Source of the DNA: an uncultured Myxococcales bacterium
GTDB lineage: Bacteria; Myxococcota_A; Polyangia; Polyangiales; Polyangiaceae
Reading direction: 5' to 3'
NCBI GenBank assembly: GCA_937902985.1
Contig: CALFNG010000226.1
Span: 1-37,177, forward strand
Length of the DNA stretch: 37,177 bases
Position numbers and translations under genes: made by a program. The notes under the pieces were generated by a model. It was not told where the DNA came from. It made no database searches and worked only from the letters and a program-made list of their open reading frames with translations. This document shows, piece by piece, positions 16,128 to 23,966 of this stretch; position 1 is the first letter of the stretch; every line of letters starts with the position of its first letter.

Positions 16128-16141
16128 GGCACGGTTGTTGC
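16128..16141 (+). promoter_or_regulatory. Candidate sigma-54 promoter for the DM9 lipoprotein
   Basis: GGCACGGTTGTTGC preceded by G matches TGGCACG-N4-TTGC with correct spacing. Transcription would begin near 16153, giving a leader of about 150 bases before the ATG at 16307. The match is by eye. Confidence 0.5.
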
Positions 16142-16306
16142 GAAGGGCCCGGCGCGACCACCGACGACCGGGCATCGCGCCTTCTGACACGAAGCCAGGA
16201 GCCGTCGGACACTTCATCAGGAAGGGATTGGTTGAGGCCTAGTTCCTAGTAGGTCGAATGGCCCATTGCAGTTCGCCCACGTCTCCAGAAAACGGGAGTC
16301 ACATTC

Positions 16307-18211
16307 ATGATCTCAATTCGACGCTATTCGAATTTTTTCCTCACGCCCCTCTTGGTGCTGGCAAGCTGCTCGAGCGGCCCCACGGAAGATCCTGCATCCT
16401 CGACTGCAGAAGCACTCTCCGCGAACGCGGCGACCCAGGCCACTTCCTCGGCGAGTCCTGCGCCTGCACACAAAGAGTGGCACCGGGCGATGTCGAAAAC
16501 GCGCTCTTCGTCGAAGGACGGGTGCTTTCAAGCCACTTACCCGAGCACGACCTGGGTCGAGGTTCCGTGCACGAAGGCCCCGGACTACCCGCTCATCCCC
16601 GCACAAGGGGGCGCTCGCGCCGCGGGCGCCCCCGAGACGGTGGGCAACAACTCGGGCGACTCCACGTCTATCGCTTCGGGGACGATTTCCTGGTCGGAAG
16701 GTTCGTTCCCCAGCGTCATCGGCGTGAACAGCGAGAAGGCCAACGGCGTCGCCAACACCTATTCGCTCCAGCTGAACACGAACAAGTTCAACACCTCGGC
16801 CTGCAACGGGCACTCGGGCTGCCAGGGCTGGGAGCAGTTCGTCTTCGAAGGAACGGGGGGTGGATTCATTCAGTACTGGCTCATCGGCTACGGCGGCACC
16901 TGCCCGTCGGGGTGGACGAACAATGGTGCCCCGGCCGGAGACTGCTACCGGAACTCCGGCACCTCTGCTCCCGTTCCGGCCCAGGCGATCACGAACCTGG
17001 CCAACCTCTCGGTGTTGGGTTCGGCCGGTAGCTCGGACATGCTCACGATCGCGGTAGGAAACGTGGTCTACATGATCTCCCAGGCTAGCGTCCTGGGCCT
17101 GAACGCGGGCGGGTGGACGACTTCCGAGTTCAACGTCTTCGGGGACTCCGGTGGCGACCAAGCCGTCTTCCAAGACCCCGGCACGACGATCGTCGTGCAG
17201 ACCTTGACCGAGAGCGTCACACCGACGGAAAACGCGCCGCAGTGCGGGACCAGCAGCTTCACCGGCGAAACGAACAACCTGACCTTGGTCCCGGGTTCCT
17301 GCTGCGCCATCGGCGGCGTCTCGCCGGGAATCCAGTTCGAGGAGAGCAACGGTTCGCCGGCGGCCCAGTCTTGCCAGCTCGTGGCGCTCCCCGATCCCGC
17401 TTGGTCGTCGGTCGGTCACCCGTTTGACGCCGTTCGGACGGGGACGGACACCGATGGGGCGACCTTCTTTTCATGCCGCGCCAATTATCAGGGTAGCCTT
17501 CAAGTTGGTAAGACGCGCGGCAGCTGGCAATCCTGCGACATCAGCTTTGGCGGTCAGGAGGTCTTTCTCAAACCCTACGAGTCGCTCGTGGGCCCTTGGA
17601 CCGACGGGAGCGGCGACACGATGTCCAGCAACGCGCTGGCGTTCGGTACGGACGGCAGCGGAGGACCGCCGTTGTATCCCTGCCGGGCATACCTGAACGG
17701 CAATGGGTATCAGTTGGGCAAAGTCCGGCCAGGTCTCGGGGGCTGCTATATCCCCTACGGAGGCTCGGAGCAGATAGCCACCCGCTATCAAGTGCTGACG
17801 GGGGAACTCGCGTTGGTCACGCAGGGCTTCAGCAATGCAACCCCGCCTTCCAACGCGTTGGTGGGCGGCTACGACACGGACAACGCGCCGTTCTACGTCT
17901 GCCAAGCCGTGTTCAATGGCGGGTACGTTCCCGGCAAGACCCGCTCGAGCTGGCATAGCTGCGACGTGAGCTGGGGCGGGTCAGAGCACTTCGTCTCGAG
18001 CTACAATGTGCTGGTGCCGTTTTTCAAGGCTGCTCCGGGCACGATCTTCCAGGCCGGGCTCGATACGAACGGGAGTCCGCTTGGCATTTGCCACGCCAGC
18101 TACCAAAACAGCCAGCAGGTCGGCAAGTACCTGAGCTACGGCGCTTGCAACTTCGGCTTCGGGGGTCACGAGGTGTCGCTCAATTCGGGGTACCAGGTGC
18201 TCTCGTTCTGA
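16307..18211 (+). CDS. Lipoprotein with four DM9 (DUF3421) repeats
   Basis: A 634-residue secreted lipoprotein: lipobox LVLASC with Cys21, a Ser/Ala linker to about 55, then a Cys-rich beta domain (about 56-356; GCFQATYPSTTWVEVPC at 72-88) that I do not recognise. Four DM9 repeats follow at about 377-428, 443-498, 516-570 and 581-633. Each has the pattern aromatic-x-C-R/Q/H-A, then GK, then C-x3-(F/W/Y)GG-x-E. DM9 domains in animal proteins bind mannose-type glycans and microbes. A glycan-binding surface role is inferred. Paired Cys in each repeat suggests disulfides. The start ATG follows GGGAG. The gene faces away from another lipoprotein gene across a spacer with sigma-54-like promoters and is followed by a terminator-like hairpin. 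Confidence 0.88.
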   Translation: MISIRRYSNFFLTPLLVLASCSSGPTEDPASSTAEALSANAATQATSSASPAPAHKEWHRAMSKTRSSSKDGCFQATYPSTTWVEVPCTKAPDYPLIPAQGGARAAGAPETVGNNSGDSTSIASGTISWSEGSFPSVIGVNSEKANGVANTYSLQLNTNKFNTSACNGHSGCQGWEQFVFEGTGGGFIQYWLIGYGGTCPSGWTNNGAPAGDCYRNSGTSAPVPAQAITNLANLSVLGSAGSSDMLTIAVGNVVYMISQASVLGLNAGGWTTSEFNVFGDSGGDQAVFQDPGTTIVVQTLTESVTPTENAPQCGTSSFTGETNNLTLVPGSCCAIGGVSPGIQFEESNGSPAAQSCQLVALPDPAWSSVGHPFDAVRTGTDTDGATFFSCRANYQGSLQVGKTRGSWQSCDISFGGQEVFLKPYESLVGPWTDGSGDTMSSNALAFGTDGSGGPPLYPCRAYLNGNGYQLGKVRPGLGGCYIPYGGSEQIATRYQVLTGELALVTQGFSNATPPSNALVGGYDTDNAPFYVCQAVFNGGYVPGKTRSSWHSCDVSWGGSEHFVSSYNVLVPFFKAAPGTIFQAGLDTNGSPLGICHASYQNSQQVGKYLSYGACNFGFGGHEVSLNSGYQVLSF

Positions 18212-18692
18212 GCCGCTTCGGGTCTGGAATGAATGGTCGTTGACCTACTCTGAGGTCCACGGGGGCGGCAACCGGGATGGTTGCCGCCCCGGTTCATTTC
18301 GGCGGAACCGTCCGGGTGCTCCGGTGTTGATCGGGAGGAGATGCCTCGGTCGGCATGGAACGAATGCCGAGACGTTACCCGACGGGGTGTCGTGTGGGAA
18401 CGGCGCTCACGCGGCCCGATCGATGGTCCCACTCTCGTAGCCTTCGCGAGACGCCGTGATCGAATACACCCGGCTCGTCGATCGAGCCGAGATACAGCAA
18501 CGCCAACGGCATCGAGTTCACGCGATCGCGTCCGCACCGAAAAAACGATCGGGCACGGGTAGAGCAGAAGAACGGGGCGGTCGTCCGGCGACTTGCAGGC
18601 TACGGACGATTCGAAGGCACGCCCACCCGATGACGCCGACGGTGGATCCTGATGCAGTCACATGTGAACGGCTTACGCTAGCTTAAGCTAAG
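18212..18692. other. Spacer between convergent DM9 genes
   Basis: Apart from the hairpins at its two ends I see no gene. Frames on both strands around 18450-18540 look weakly protein-like but have no start, ribosome site or recognisable family. Confidence 0.5.
18263..18291 (+). terminator. Rho-independent-like hairpin after the DM9 lipoprotein
   Basis: A perfect 12-base stem (GGGGCGGCAACC at 18263-18274 with its complement at 18280-18291) and a five-base loop lies about 50 bases after the stop. The T-run downstream is weak (GGTTCATTT). Confidence 0.6.
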
Positions 18693-18696
18693 CTAG
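18678..18696. terminator. AT-rich stem-loop at the end of the pseudoprotease gene
   Basis: CTAGCTTA and TAAGCTAG form an 8-base stem with loop AGC. It includes the TAG stop of the minus-strand gene and is strikingly AT-rich for this window. It may end the kinase operon transcript. Confidence 0.4.
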
Positions 18697-20195
18697 AGCG
18701 GCCCGATGACGAGCGTCTCGAACTGAGGGACCACCTGCTCGACGCCTCCCCAGGTGACGTCGCAGGCGCCCTGGCGCACGACGCCCGGGTCGACGCCGGC
18801 CCCATACGAGGCGCGACAGGCGACGAGGGGGGTCGGGCCCGCGTAGCCTGGCGCGAAGGACCCGGGCACGGGGACTCCCGCGGAAGCGCTCTGCCACGAA
18901 GACGAGCCCGAGACCTGGAGCAGCTTATAGACGAGTGGCCACGCCTCGCCCCCATTGGCGTCGTACGAGCAGCCACCTTCCGCCCAGAATTTGCCTGGAA
19001 TCTGCTGCCCTGCCATCCACACCAAACAAATGCCGAACGAGCGCGTCCGCATGTTACCAGCCGTGTCCGTAACCACTTCGGATCCTGCTTCGAAAAATGT
19101 CGCAGGCAGCGGGTCGCGTTCCTCGGGCGGGTCTTCGAGCAGTTCCGATTCACGAGACCAGCTGTACGGGCCCGATGTCGACGGCGGCGCGACGCCCTGG
19201 ATCATCGACTCGTCGCGTAGCCAGAGCATCTGCTCCAGCCAGCTTCCCTCGGCCGCGGAAAACGTCGTGTGGAACGAGAGGAGCGAGGACGCGGGTTGAT
19301 AGAGGCTACCCATGACGAGCGCACCACTGTGGGCGAAGGCGGGGGCGCCGAGGTCGCTGGAGACTGGCGCGAGCGAGCCCACCACGTCGAGTTGCAGGCT
19401 CGAGTCATCAACGAGGGTCGCTCCGCCGCCCTGCGCGCGACGTACGACGCTCGTTGGATTCTCGATCCTCCAGCTTGCCGTCATCATGGTTCCCGTACCG
19501 CTCCGGAGCACCTGAGCTGCGGGTATGCCCGAGTGCCATCCGAAGGGCGACGCAATGCCGTCTGTCGACGTCATGGTGAGCATCGGAGCCCCGATCGACG
19601 ATGGTTCCGGCTGGTCGCTTGCGACGGCGAGCAGCAGCGCGGCCTGTCCTCCGGGACTGCGGTGGACGCTTTGTACCGCGTAGACGATCGTTCTATCGGC
19701 GTGAAGAAGGGCGTCGCCCGTCGGGTTCAACGCGAACCGCGTTTGCGACGTGGCGCTGGCCAGGCAGTTTACGGAGGTGAGCACGGTTCGCGGGCCAACC
19801 AGGACTCCGGTGCACGACAGGGTGAGTGCGGCGAGGCGCTCGTTGGAGTGGTCCGTGACGCTGGCGCTCGTGACATTCACGGGCGTCGAGACGCCCGTGA
19901 CGAAGCCAACCGCAGGGAAGGTGATGTCAGCCATGCCCTGAAGATCACTTGCCTCGGGGGCCTCAGAAAGGAGGCCCGCATCCCCTGCATCGACGACGTC
20001 CACGTCATTCGGGGTGGGCGGCGTCGAAGCGTCGACCGCCGCACCGGCGGCGTCGGTAGGTCCCGACGACATCCAAGCGCCGCCTTCCGCGGGCCAACCG
20101 TCGCGCGGAGACCCCAAGCCGAGAAGGTCGCCGCATGCGACTGCCGCGGACGTGAGCACGACGGACGTGGCGATCGTCGCAAGGATGCGGTTCAC
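18693..20195 (-). CDS. Lipoprotein: trypsin-like pseudoprotease with C-terminal DM9 repeats
   Basis: A 500-residue protein starting at GTG 20195 (GTGA overlap with the upstream stop). It has a lipoprotein signal with Cys21 (SAAVAC). Residues about 95-330 resemble a trypsin-fold domain, but all three catalytic positions are lost. The His motif TAAHC is TSVNC (Asn143), the DIALL Asp site reads QAALLL, and GDSGGP is SDLGAP (Leu282). Two DM9-type repeats follow, about 385-428 and 445-498 (RASYGAGVDPGVV, CDVTWGGVEQ). So it is probably a binding protein, not an enzyme. It is the last gene of the operon with a Ser/Thr kinase and a TPR/PEGA protein. A decayed copy of its tail lies at 14821-14940. Confidence 0.82.
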   Translation of the reverse strand: MNRILATIATSVVLTSAAVACGDLLGLGSPRDGWPAEGGAWMSSGPTDAAGAAVDASTPPTPNDVDVVDAGDAGLLSEAPEASDLQGMADITFPAVGFVTGVSTPVNVTSASVTDHSNERLAALTLSCTGVLVGPRTVLTSVNCLASATSQTRFALNPTGDALLHADRTIVYAVQSVHRSPGGQAALLLAVASDQPEPSSIGAPMLTMTSTDGIASPFGWHSGIPAAQVLRSGTGTMMTASWRIENPTSVVRRAQGGGATLVDDSSLQLDVVGSLAPVSSDLGAPAFAHSGALVMGSLYQPASSLLSFHTTFSAAEGSWLEQMLWLRDESMIQGVAPPSTSGPYSWSRESELLEDPPEERDPLPATFFEAGSEVVTDTAGNMRTRSFGICLVWMAGQQIPGKFWAEGGCSYDANGGEAWPLVYKLLQVSGSSSWQSASAGVPVPGSFAPGYAGPTPLVACRASYGAGVDPGVVRQGACDVTWGGVEQVVPQFETLVIGPL

Positions 20196-21190
20196 AGCTC
20201 TCCTTCCATTGTCAGGCCCCTGGTCGTCCCCAGCGTTGGCACGACTCGAATGTGCGGGGACCGTGACAGGAGGGCCCACGTGACTCCCGCCAAGACTGCG
20301 CATGAACCGGCCGCGATCTCGACCGTCGCCATCGTCGACCACGATCGCGCGTCGTGATCAGCGGCGAGACCCGTCGGATCACAGTAGCGTGACGAACAGT
20401 GGTCGTTGCGCGTGCGCGTGGTTTCGACAGCAAGCCACCCTGACCCTAGGCCGACCCCAACCGCCACGGTTCCGAGGACCATGAAGGAAAGTGGGATCAC
20501 CCCCAGCCGGACGGTGCCTGGCCTCGGCGCAAGGACCGACGCCTCCCGCGCCTGACTGTTCGCACTCGACGGCACGGGTGCGACAAGATCCTGACGCGTG
20601 TCCGGCGACGCTGTGTCTGTCTTCGCCGCCCCATCATCGCGTTCGAGCGACCTCAGCGAGGCGGTCACGCGAGTGACGACGCCCGCCGCGATGGCTGCTT
20701 CGCCTTGGAACGAGCTGTAACCGGCCGCTTCGACCACGAACAGGCGAGGACCAGTGGATATCCGCGTCGGGACGCCGGCTGCGAGGGTCGCGTGACCGTC
20801 GACGATCACCCGGGCCTCGGCAGGAGTCGCATCGACTTCTAGCCATCCGAGATGCATGGCTACCGTCGCCATCGCTCCCTCGATCGCCGTTCGATGCTTC
20901 CGAATCCACGGGTCATGCGTGGCTGCGAGTGCTAGCGTCAGATTGACTTCCGCTTCCGACCAGCGTGAAAGCGCCTGCTGTGCGAGACCGATCTGGGCGG
21001 TCGCGCACGGAGAGGGCTCGATTTGACTCGCGGCTTCGAAGCTCGCCAGAGCTTCCTCATTTCGATGTTCGCGACGTAGCGCGATCCCTCTCCGTAGGAG
21101 TTCGGTAGCGGTGGCATCGCCGGCTCGGCACGGCGCGACGTTCGCGATGACGAAGGCGGCGACGAGCGCCAGTCGCGTGCGCACCTTCAT
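20192..21190 (-). CDS. TPR and PEGA domain protein with membrane segments
   Basis: A 332-residue protein with a signal peptide (1-23, ending PCRAG), TPR-like helices about 28-90 (LLRRGIALRREHRNEEAL), and a PEGA domain about 115-180 (GWLEVDATPAEARVIVDG, then AAGYSSFQGEAAI). A Ser/Ala linker follows, then two hydrophobic segments near 230-252 and 288-308. Such TPR/PEGA proteins are very common in myxobacteria beside Ser/Thr kinases and act in the envelope, probably as scaffolds. The ATG at 21190 overlaps the kinase stop (ATGA), and its own stop overlaps the pseudoprotease start (GTGA), so the three are translated together. Confidence 0.85.
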   Translation of the reverse strand: MKVRTRLALVAAFVIANVAPCRAGDATATELLRRGIALRREHRNEEALASFEAASQIEPSPCATAQIGLAQQALSRWSEAEVNLTLALAATHDPWIRKHRTAIEGAMATVAMHLGWLEVDATPAEARVIVDGHATLAAGVPTRISTGPRLFVVEAAGYSSFQGEAAIAAGVVTRVTASLRSLERDDGAAKTDTASPDTRQDLVAPVPSSANSQAREASVLAPRPGTVRLGVIPLSFMVLGTVAVGVGLGSGWLAVETTRTRNDHCSSRYCDPTGLAADHDARSWSTMATVEIAAGSCAVLAGVTWALLSRSPHIRVVPTLGTTRGLTMEGEL

Positions 21191-22419
21191 GGATCGAGGT
21201 CGAGTATCGGTGCGTCTTCTACGTGCGCACTCCGGACGGAGTTCGCCAAACGCGCTTGGTGCGGACGTTCGCGTCTGGCCGCGGGCGGCGACGCCACCAC
21301 GACGGTCGATGGCAACACGGCGGGCGGCGTAGGCGCCGGCGCTAGATCCATGGCGAGCGTCTCGCGAACGGGACTCGCAGATACAGCCAACTGATCCGTG
21401 GCCGACTGGCTCTTTGCCGCGGCCTGCAGGAGAGAATGCGCGCTCTTGCGTGCACTCATGATGAAGATCACCGAGATAGCCGCGGCGGTCGTCAGCGAAA
21501 CCGCCAACCGGCCCGGCAACGCCTTCCAAGGACCTGGCGCGACCGTGAGCGCTACAGGCGCGATGGCACCCGCCGAGGAGCCATCCGCTGCGAAGATCGA
21601 CAGCTCTTTGGCGAGACGAGGCATCGACGGGAATCGATCCGCCGGGTCGCGGCTCATCGCTCTCAGGACCAGCGAGTCCCATGCCGGCGTGAGCGCACCG
21701 TTGTGCGAGCTCGGTGGCAAGACGCGGTTCGTCGCGATGGCGTGCATGAGCGCGTACGGGCTGTTGCCCGCGAACGGTCGACGACCGGTCGAGGACTCAT
21801 AGAGCATGACGCCGAGAGCATATTGGTCGCTTCGCGCGTCTGCGCTGCGGGGTGTGCGCAGTACTTCCGGTGACACGTATGCTGGAGTGCCGAGCAGAGC
21901 ATCGCTCGTCGTGAGCGCCGGATCGCATTCCGAACGAGAAACGCCGAAATCCGTCACGATGGGCCACGGCCCACCCGGACGGTCCGTCGCCAGCAGGACG
22001 TTCGATGGCTTCAAGTCACGATGCAGTATCTTCGCCGCGTGCAGCGCAGCGACCGCCTCGGCGACTGGCAGAAGGACGGCCGCTGTCTCTGCGCCTGTGA
22101 GCGGGCCACGGCTCGAGAGATACTCCGCGAACGTCTGCCCTTCGATGAACTCCATGACCAGGTAGCAGAGTCCGCGCTCGGCTCCGCAGTCGAAGACGTT
22201 GATGATGTGCGGGTGCCTCACGTGGGCCGCCGAGCGAGCCTCCCTGAAGAAGCGGGCGAGGGAGCGCTCGTCGGTCGCAATATTGGCGTTCAGTACCTTG
22301 AGCGCCACGCGGCGCTCCAAGGTGGAGTGCGAGGCCTCGTAGACCTCGCCCATTCCACCGCGCCCGATCAGCCGGCGCACCACATAGTTTCCGCAAACAT
22401 CGCCCGATCGCAGCCGCAT
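21187..22419 (-). CDS. Transmembrane Ser/Thr protein kinase (PknB type)
   Basis: A 410-residue kinase. The catalytic domain (about 11-275) has all key residues: glycine loop IGRGGMGEVYEA, Lys41 in ALKVL, Glu60, HRDLKPSN with Asp135 and Asn140, DFG with Asp157, and the activation loop end GTPAYVSPE. One transmembrane helix at about 304-321 is followed by an extracytoplasmic Ala/Pro-rich tail without recognisable sensor domain. It probably phosphorylates local partners. The FHA-domain activator encoded divergently is the obvious candidate. The ATG at 22419 fits the usual domain start. It heads an operon with the TPR/PEGA and pseudoprotease genes. Confidence 0.92.
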   Translation of the reverse strand: MRLRSGDVCGNYVVRRLIGRGGMGEVYEASHSTLERRVALKVLNANIATDERSLARFFREARSAAHVRHPHIINVFDCGAERGLCYLVMEFIEGQTFAEYLSSRGPLTGAETAAVLLPVAEAVAALHAAKILHRDLKPSNVLLATDRPGGPWPIVTDFGVSRSECDPALTTSDALLGTPAYVSPEVLRTPRSADARSDQYALGVMLYESSTGRRPFAGNSPYALMHAIATNRVLPPSSHNGALTPAWDSLVLRAMSRDPADRFPSMPRLAKELSIFAADGSSAGAIAPVALTVAPGPWKALPGRLAVSLTTAAAISVIFIMSARKSAHSLLQAAAKSQSATDQLAVSASPVRETLAMDLAPAPTPPAVLPSTVVVASPPAARRERPHQARLANSVRSAHVEDAPILDLDP

Positions 22420-22452
22420 CTCAGGCCCCCACTGCCGAACCGATCGATAGCC

Positions 22453-22489
22453 TGACGGAAGTTTTTACGTCATGAACGTAGTTTCGTCA
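22453..22489. promoter_or_regulatory. Inverted repeat in the kinase/activator divergent spacer
   Basis: TGACGGAA (22453-22460) and TTTCGTCA (22482-22489) form an 8-base inverted repeat with one mismatch, with ACGT half-sites inside. It covers the putative kinase promoter and could be an operator for either gene product. Confidence 0.4.
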
Positions 22490-22490
22490 A
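22462..22490 (-). promoter_or_regulatory. Candidate housekeeping promoter of the kinase operon
   Basis: On the minus strand TTGACG (22490-22485) and TAAAAA (22467-22462) are separated by 17 bases, a good -35 and a moderate -10 for the main sigma factor. The leader would be about 35 bases. Confidence 0.45.
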
Positions 22491-22500
22491 TCGACGACGG

Positions 22501-23931
22501 ATGCACGCTACGATCGTGGTCGTGATGCACCCGGACGACGCGACCCACGACGACAGCGCGAACGAATGCCGCGACGCTGATCAATTCTCTAGGCCGTTCT
22601 TGGTCGTGGCGTTCGAATGCGGGCGGCCGCTTGCTGGAGCGACAAGAGTCGATCTCGAGGGTGTGGAGCGGGTGCTGATTGGACGAGGCGAGCAGCGTTC
22701 GTTCGCGCGCAGTTCCGATCCCGGCCCCGTCACGCTCAATGGGCAAGTTCCGGGCCGTTCCATGTCAGGGTCGCATGCACGCCTGGTTCGAAACGGCAGC
22801 CAGTGGGCCATCGACGATCTGGGAAGCACCAACGGCATTTTCGTGAACGGCGCCCGCACACGGCGGGCCGTGATCAGCGAGCAGGACGTCATCGAGGTCG
22901 GTCATACGATCCTCTTGCTCCGGAGCGCGGTCGCGCGACCGGTTCCAGACGCGCACGAAGACGTCCAGGGCCCCGATGCCATGCCTGTCACTCTGAACGC
23001 CGACTTCGCGCGCCGGCTGCTGGCTCTCGAGCGCTTGGCCCCGTCGATGGTACCGGTCCTCATTCTCGGAGAGTCCGGGGTCGGCAAGGAGGTCGTCGCA
23101 AGAGCACTCCACGCCGCCTCGAACCGGAAGGGGCTGTTCGTCGGCGTCAATTGCGGCGCCATCCCCGAGTCACTGGTGGAGAGTCAGCTGTTCGGTCACG
23201 TCCGGGGAGCCTTTTCAGGGGCGGTTAGAGACGAGCCCGGCTTCGTGCGGAGCGCTGATAGGGGAACGCTGTTCCTCGACGAGATAGCCGACCTTCCTCG
23301 TGCGTCGCAGGCGGCCTTACTGCGAGTGCTTCAAGAGCGCGAGGTCATACCCATCGGGACGACGCGACCCGTCAAGGTCGACCTTCGCTTCGTGGCGGCG
23401 ACGCACCAGTCCCTGGCTACCCTCGTGGCAAGAGGATCCTTCCGTCATGATCTATTCGCGCGCCTCGCCGGGTACACGCTGACGGTGTGTCCGCTCCGCG
23501 AACGCAAGGAAGACATCGGGATGCTCGTTCCGTCGATCTTGCGGAAGCTCGATGCCGAGCGAGCGCCACGGGTGACGTTCACGCCGGCCGCGGGGCGCGC
23601 GCTCTTCGCGCACGATTGGCCGTTCAATGTGCGTGAACTCGAGCACGCTCTGGCCGCCGCCATGGTACTCGCACCCGATCTCCGTATCGACGCGAACCAT
23701 CTGGGGGCGAGTGTGCTCGGAGAGATCGAGATGACCGATGCGCCCTCGGACCGAGAACCGCCGGGCGCCGACGACCCGATTCGGCTGCAACTCCTCGAGC
23801 AGCTGGCGATGCACGGCGGCCACGTCCCCACGGTCGCGCGAGCCATGGGCAAGGCGCGAATGCAGGTGCACCGGTGGCTCAAACGCTACGGAATCGACCC
23901 GGGCGCCTACCGTCGCCGAGACCTGTCTTGA
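22501..23931 (+). CDS. FHA-domain sigma-54-dependent transcription activator
   Basis: A 476-residue enhancer-binding protein. Residues about 57-140 form an FHA domain that binds phosphothreonine (GRG at 61-63, SGSHARL at 89-95, STNGIFVNG at 109-117). The AAA+ domain has Walker A GESGVGKE at 190-197, a GAFTGA loop here written GAFSGA (236-241), Walker B TLFLDEIADL, and the arginine region FRHDLFARL. A Fis-type helix-turn-helix is at about 430-465 (GHVPTVARAMGKARMQVHRW). FHA-type activators are expanded in myxobacteria and are thought to respond to Ser/Thr kinases. The divergent kinase gene makes it a likely partner. The ATG at 22501 lacks a strong ribosome site; GTG/ATG codons nearby at 22522-22525 are alternatives. 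Confidence 0.9.
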   Translation: MHATIVVVMHPDDATHDDSANECRDADQFSRPFLVVAFECGRPLAGATRVDLEGVERVLIGRGEQRSFARSSDPGPVTLNGQVPGRSMSGSHARLVRNGSQWAIDDLGSTNGIFVNGARTRRAVISEQDVIEVGHTILLLRSAVARPVPDAHEDVQGPDAMPVTLNADFARRLLALERLAPSMVPVLILGESGVGKEVVARALHAASNRKGLFVGVNCGAIPESLVESQLFGHVRGAFSGAVRDEPGFVRSADRGTLFLDEIADLPRASQAALLRVLQEREVIPIGTTRPVKVDLRFVAATHQSLATLVARGSFRHDLFARLAGYTLTVCPLRERKEDIGMLVPSILRKLDAERAPRVTFTPAAGRALFAHDWPFNVRELEHALAAAMVLAPDLRIDANHLGASVLGEIEMTDAPSDREPPGADDPIRLQLLEQLAMHGGHVPTVARAMGKARMQVHRWLKRYGIDPGAYRRRDLS

Positions 23932-23966
23932 AGAAGTCTTCTGCTCGGTGGTAATCGCTCTCTCCG

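Larger units (their letters stand above)
15752..16306. other. 555-base divergent regulatory spacer
   Basis: No gene is seen. The spacer separates two lipoprotein genes and contains one sigma-54-type promoter match facing each of them plus tandem GGTAACACCC repeats in between. See the separate entries. Confidence 0.6.

Noticed and set aside
16258-16272. TGGCCCATTGCA near the DM9 lipoprotein start as a sigma-54 promoter
   Set aside because: The GG and GC elements are about four bases too close for a -24/-12 promoter.
18440-18540. Protein-like text on both strands (IEYTRLVDRAEIQ on plus, YLGSIDEPGVFDHG on minus), perhaps a transposase fragment
   Set aside because: Too short, no start, no ribosome site and no firm family match by eye.
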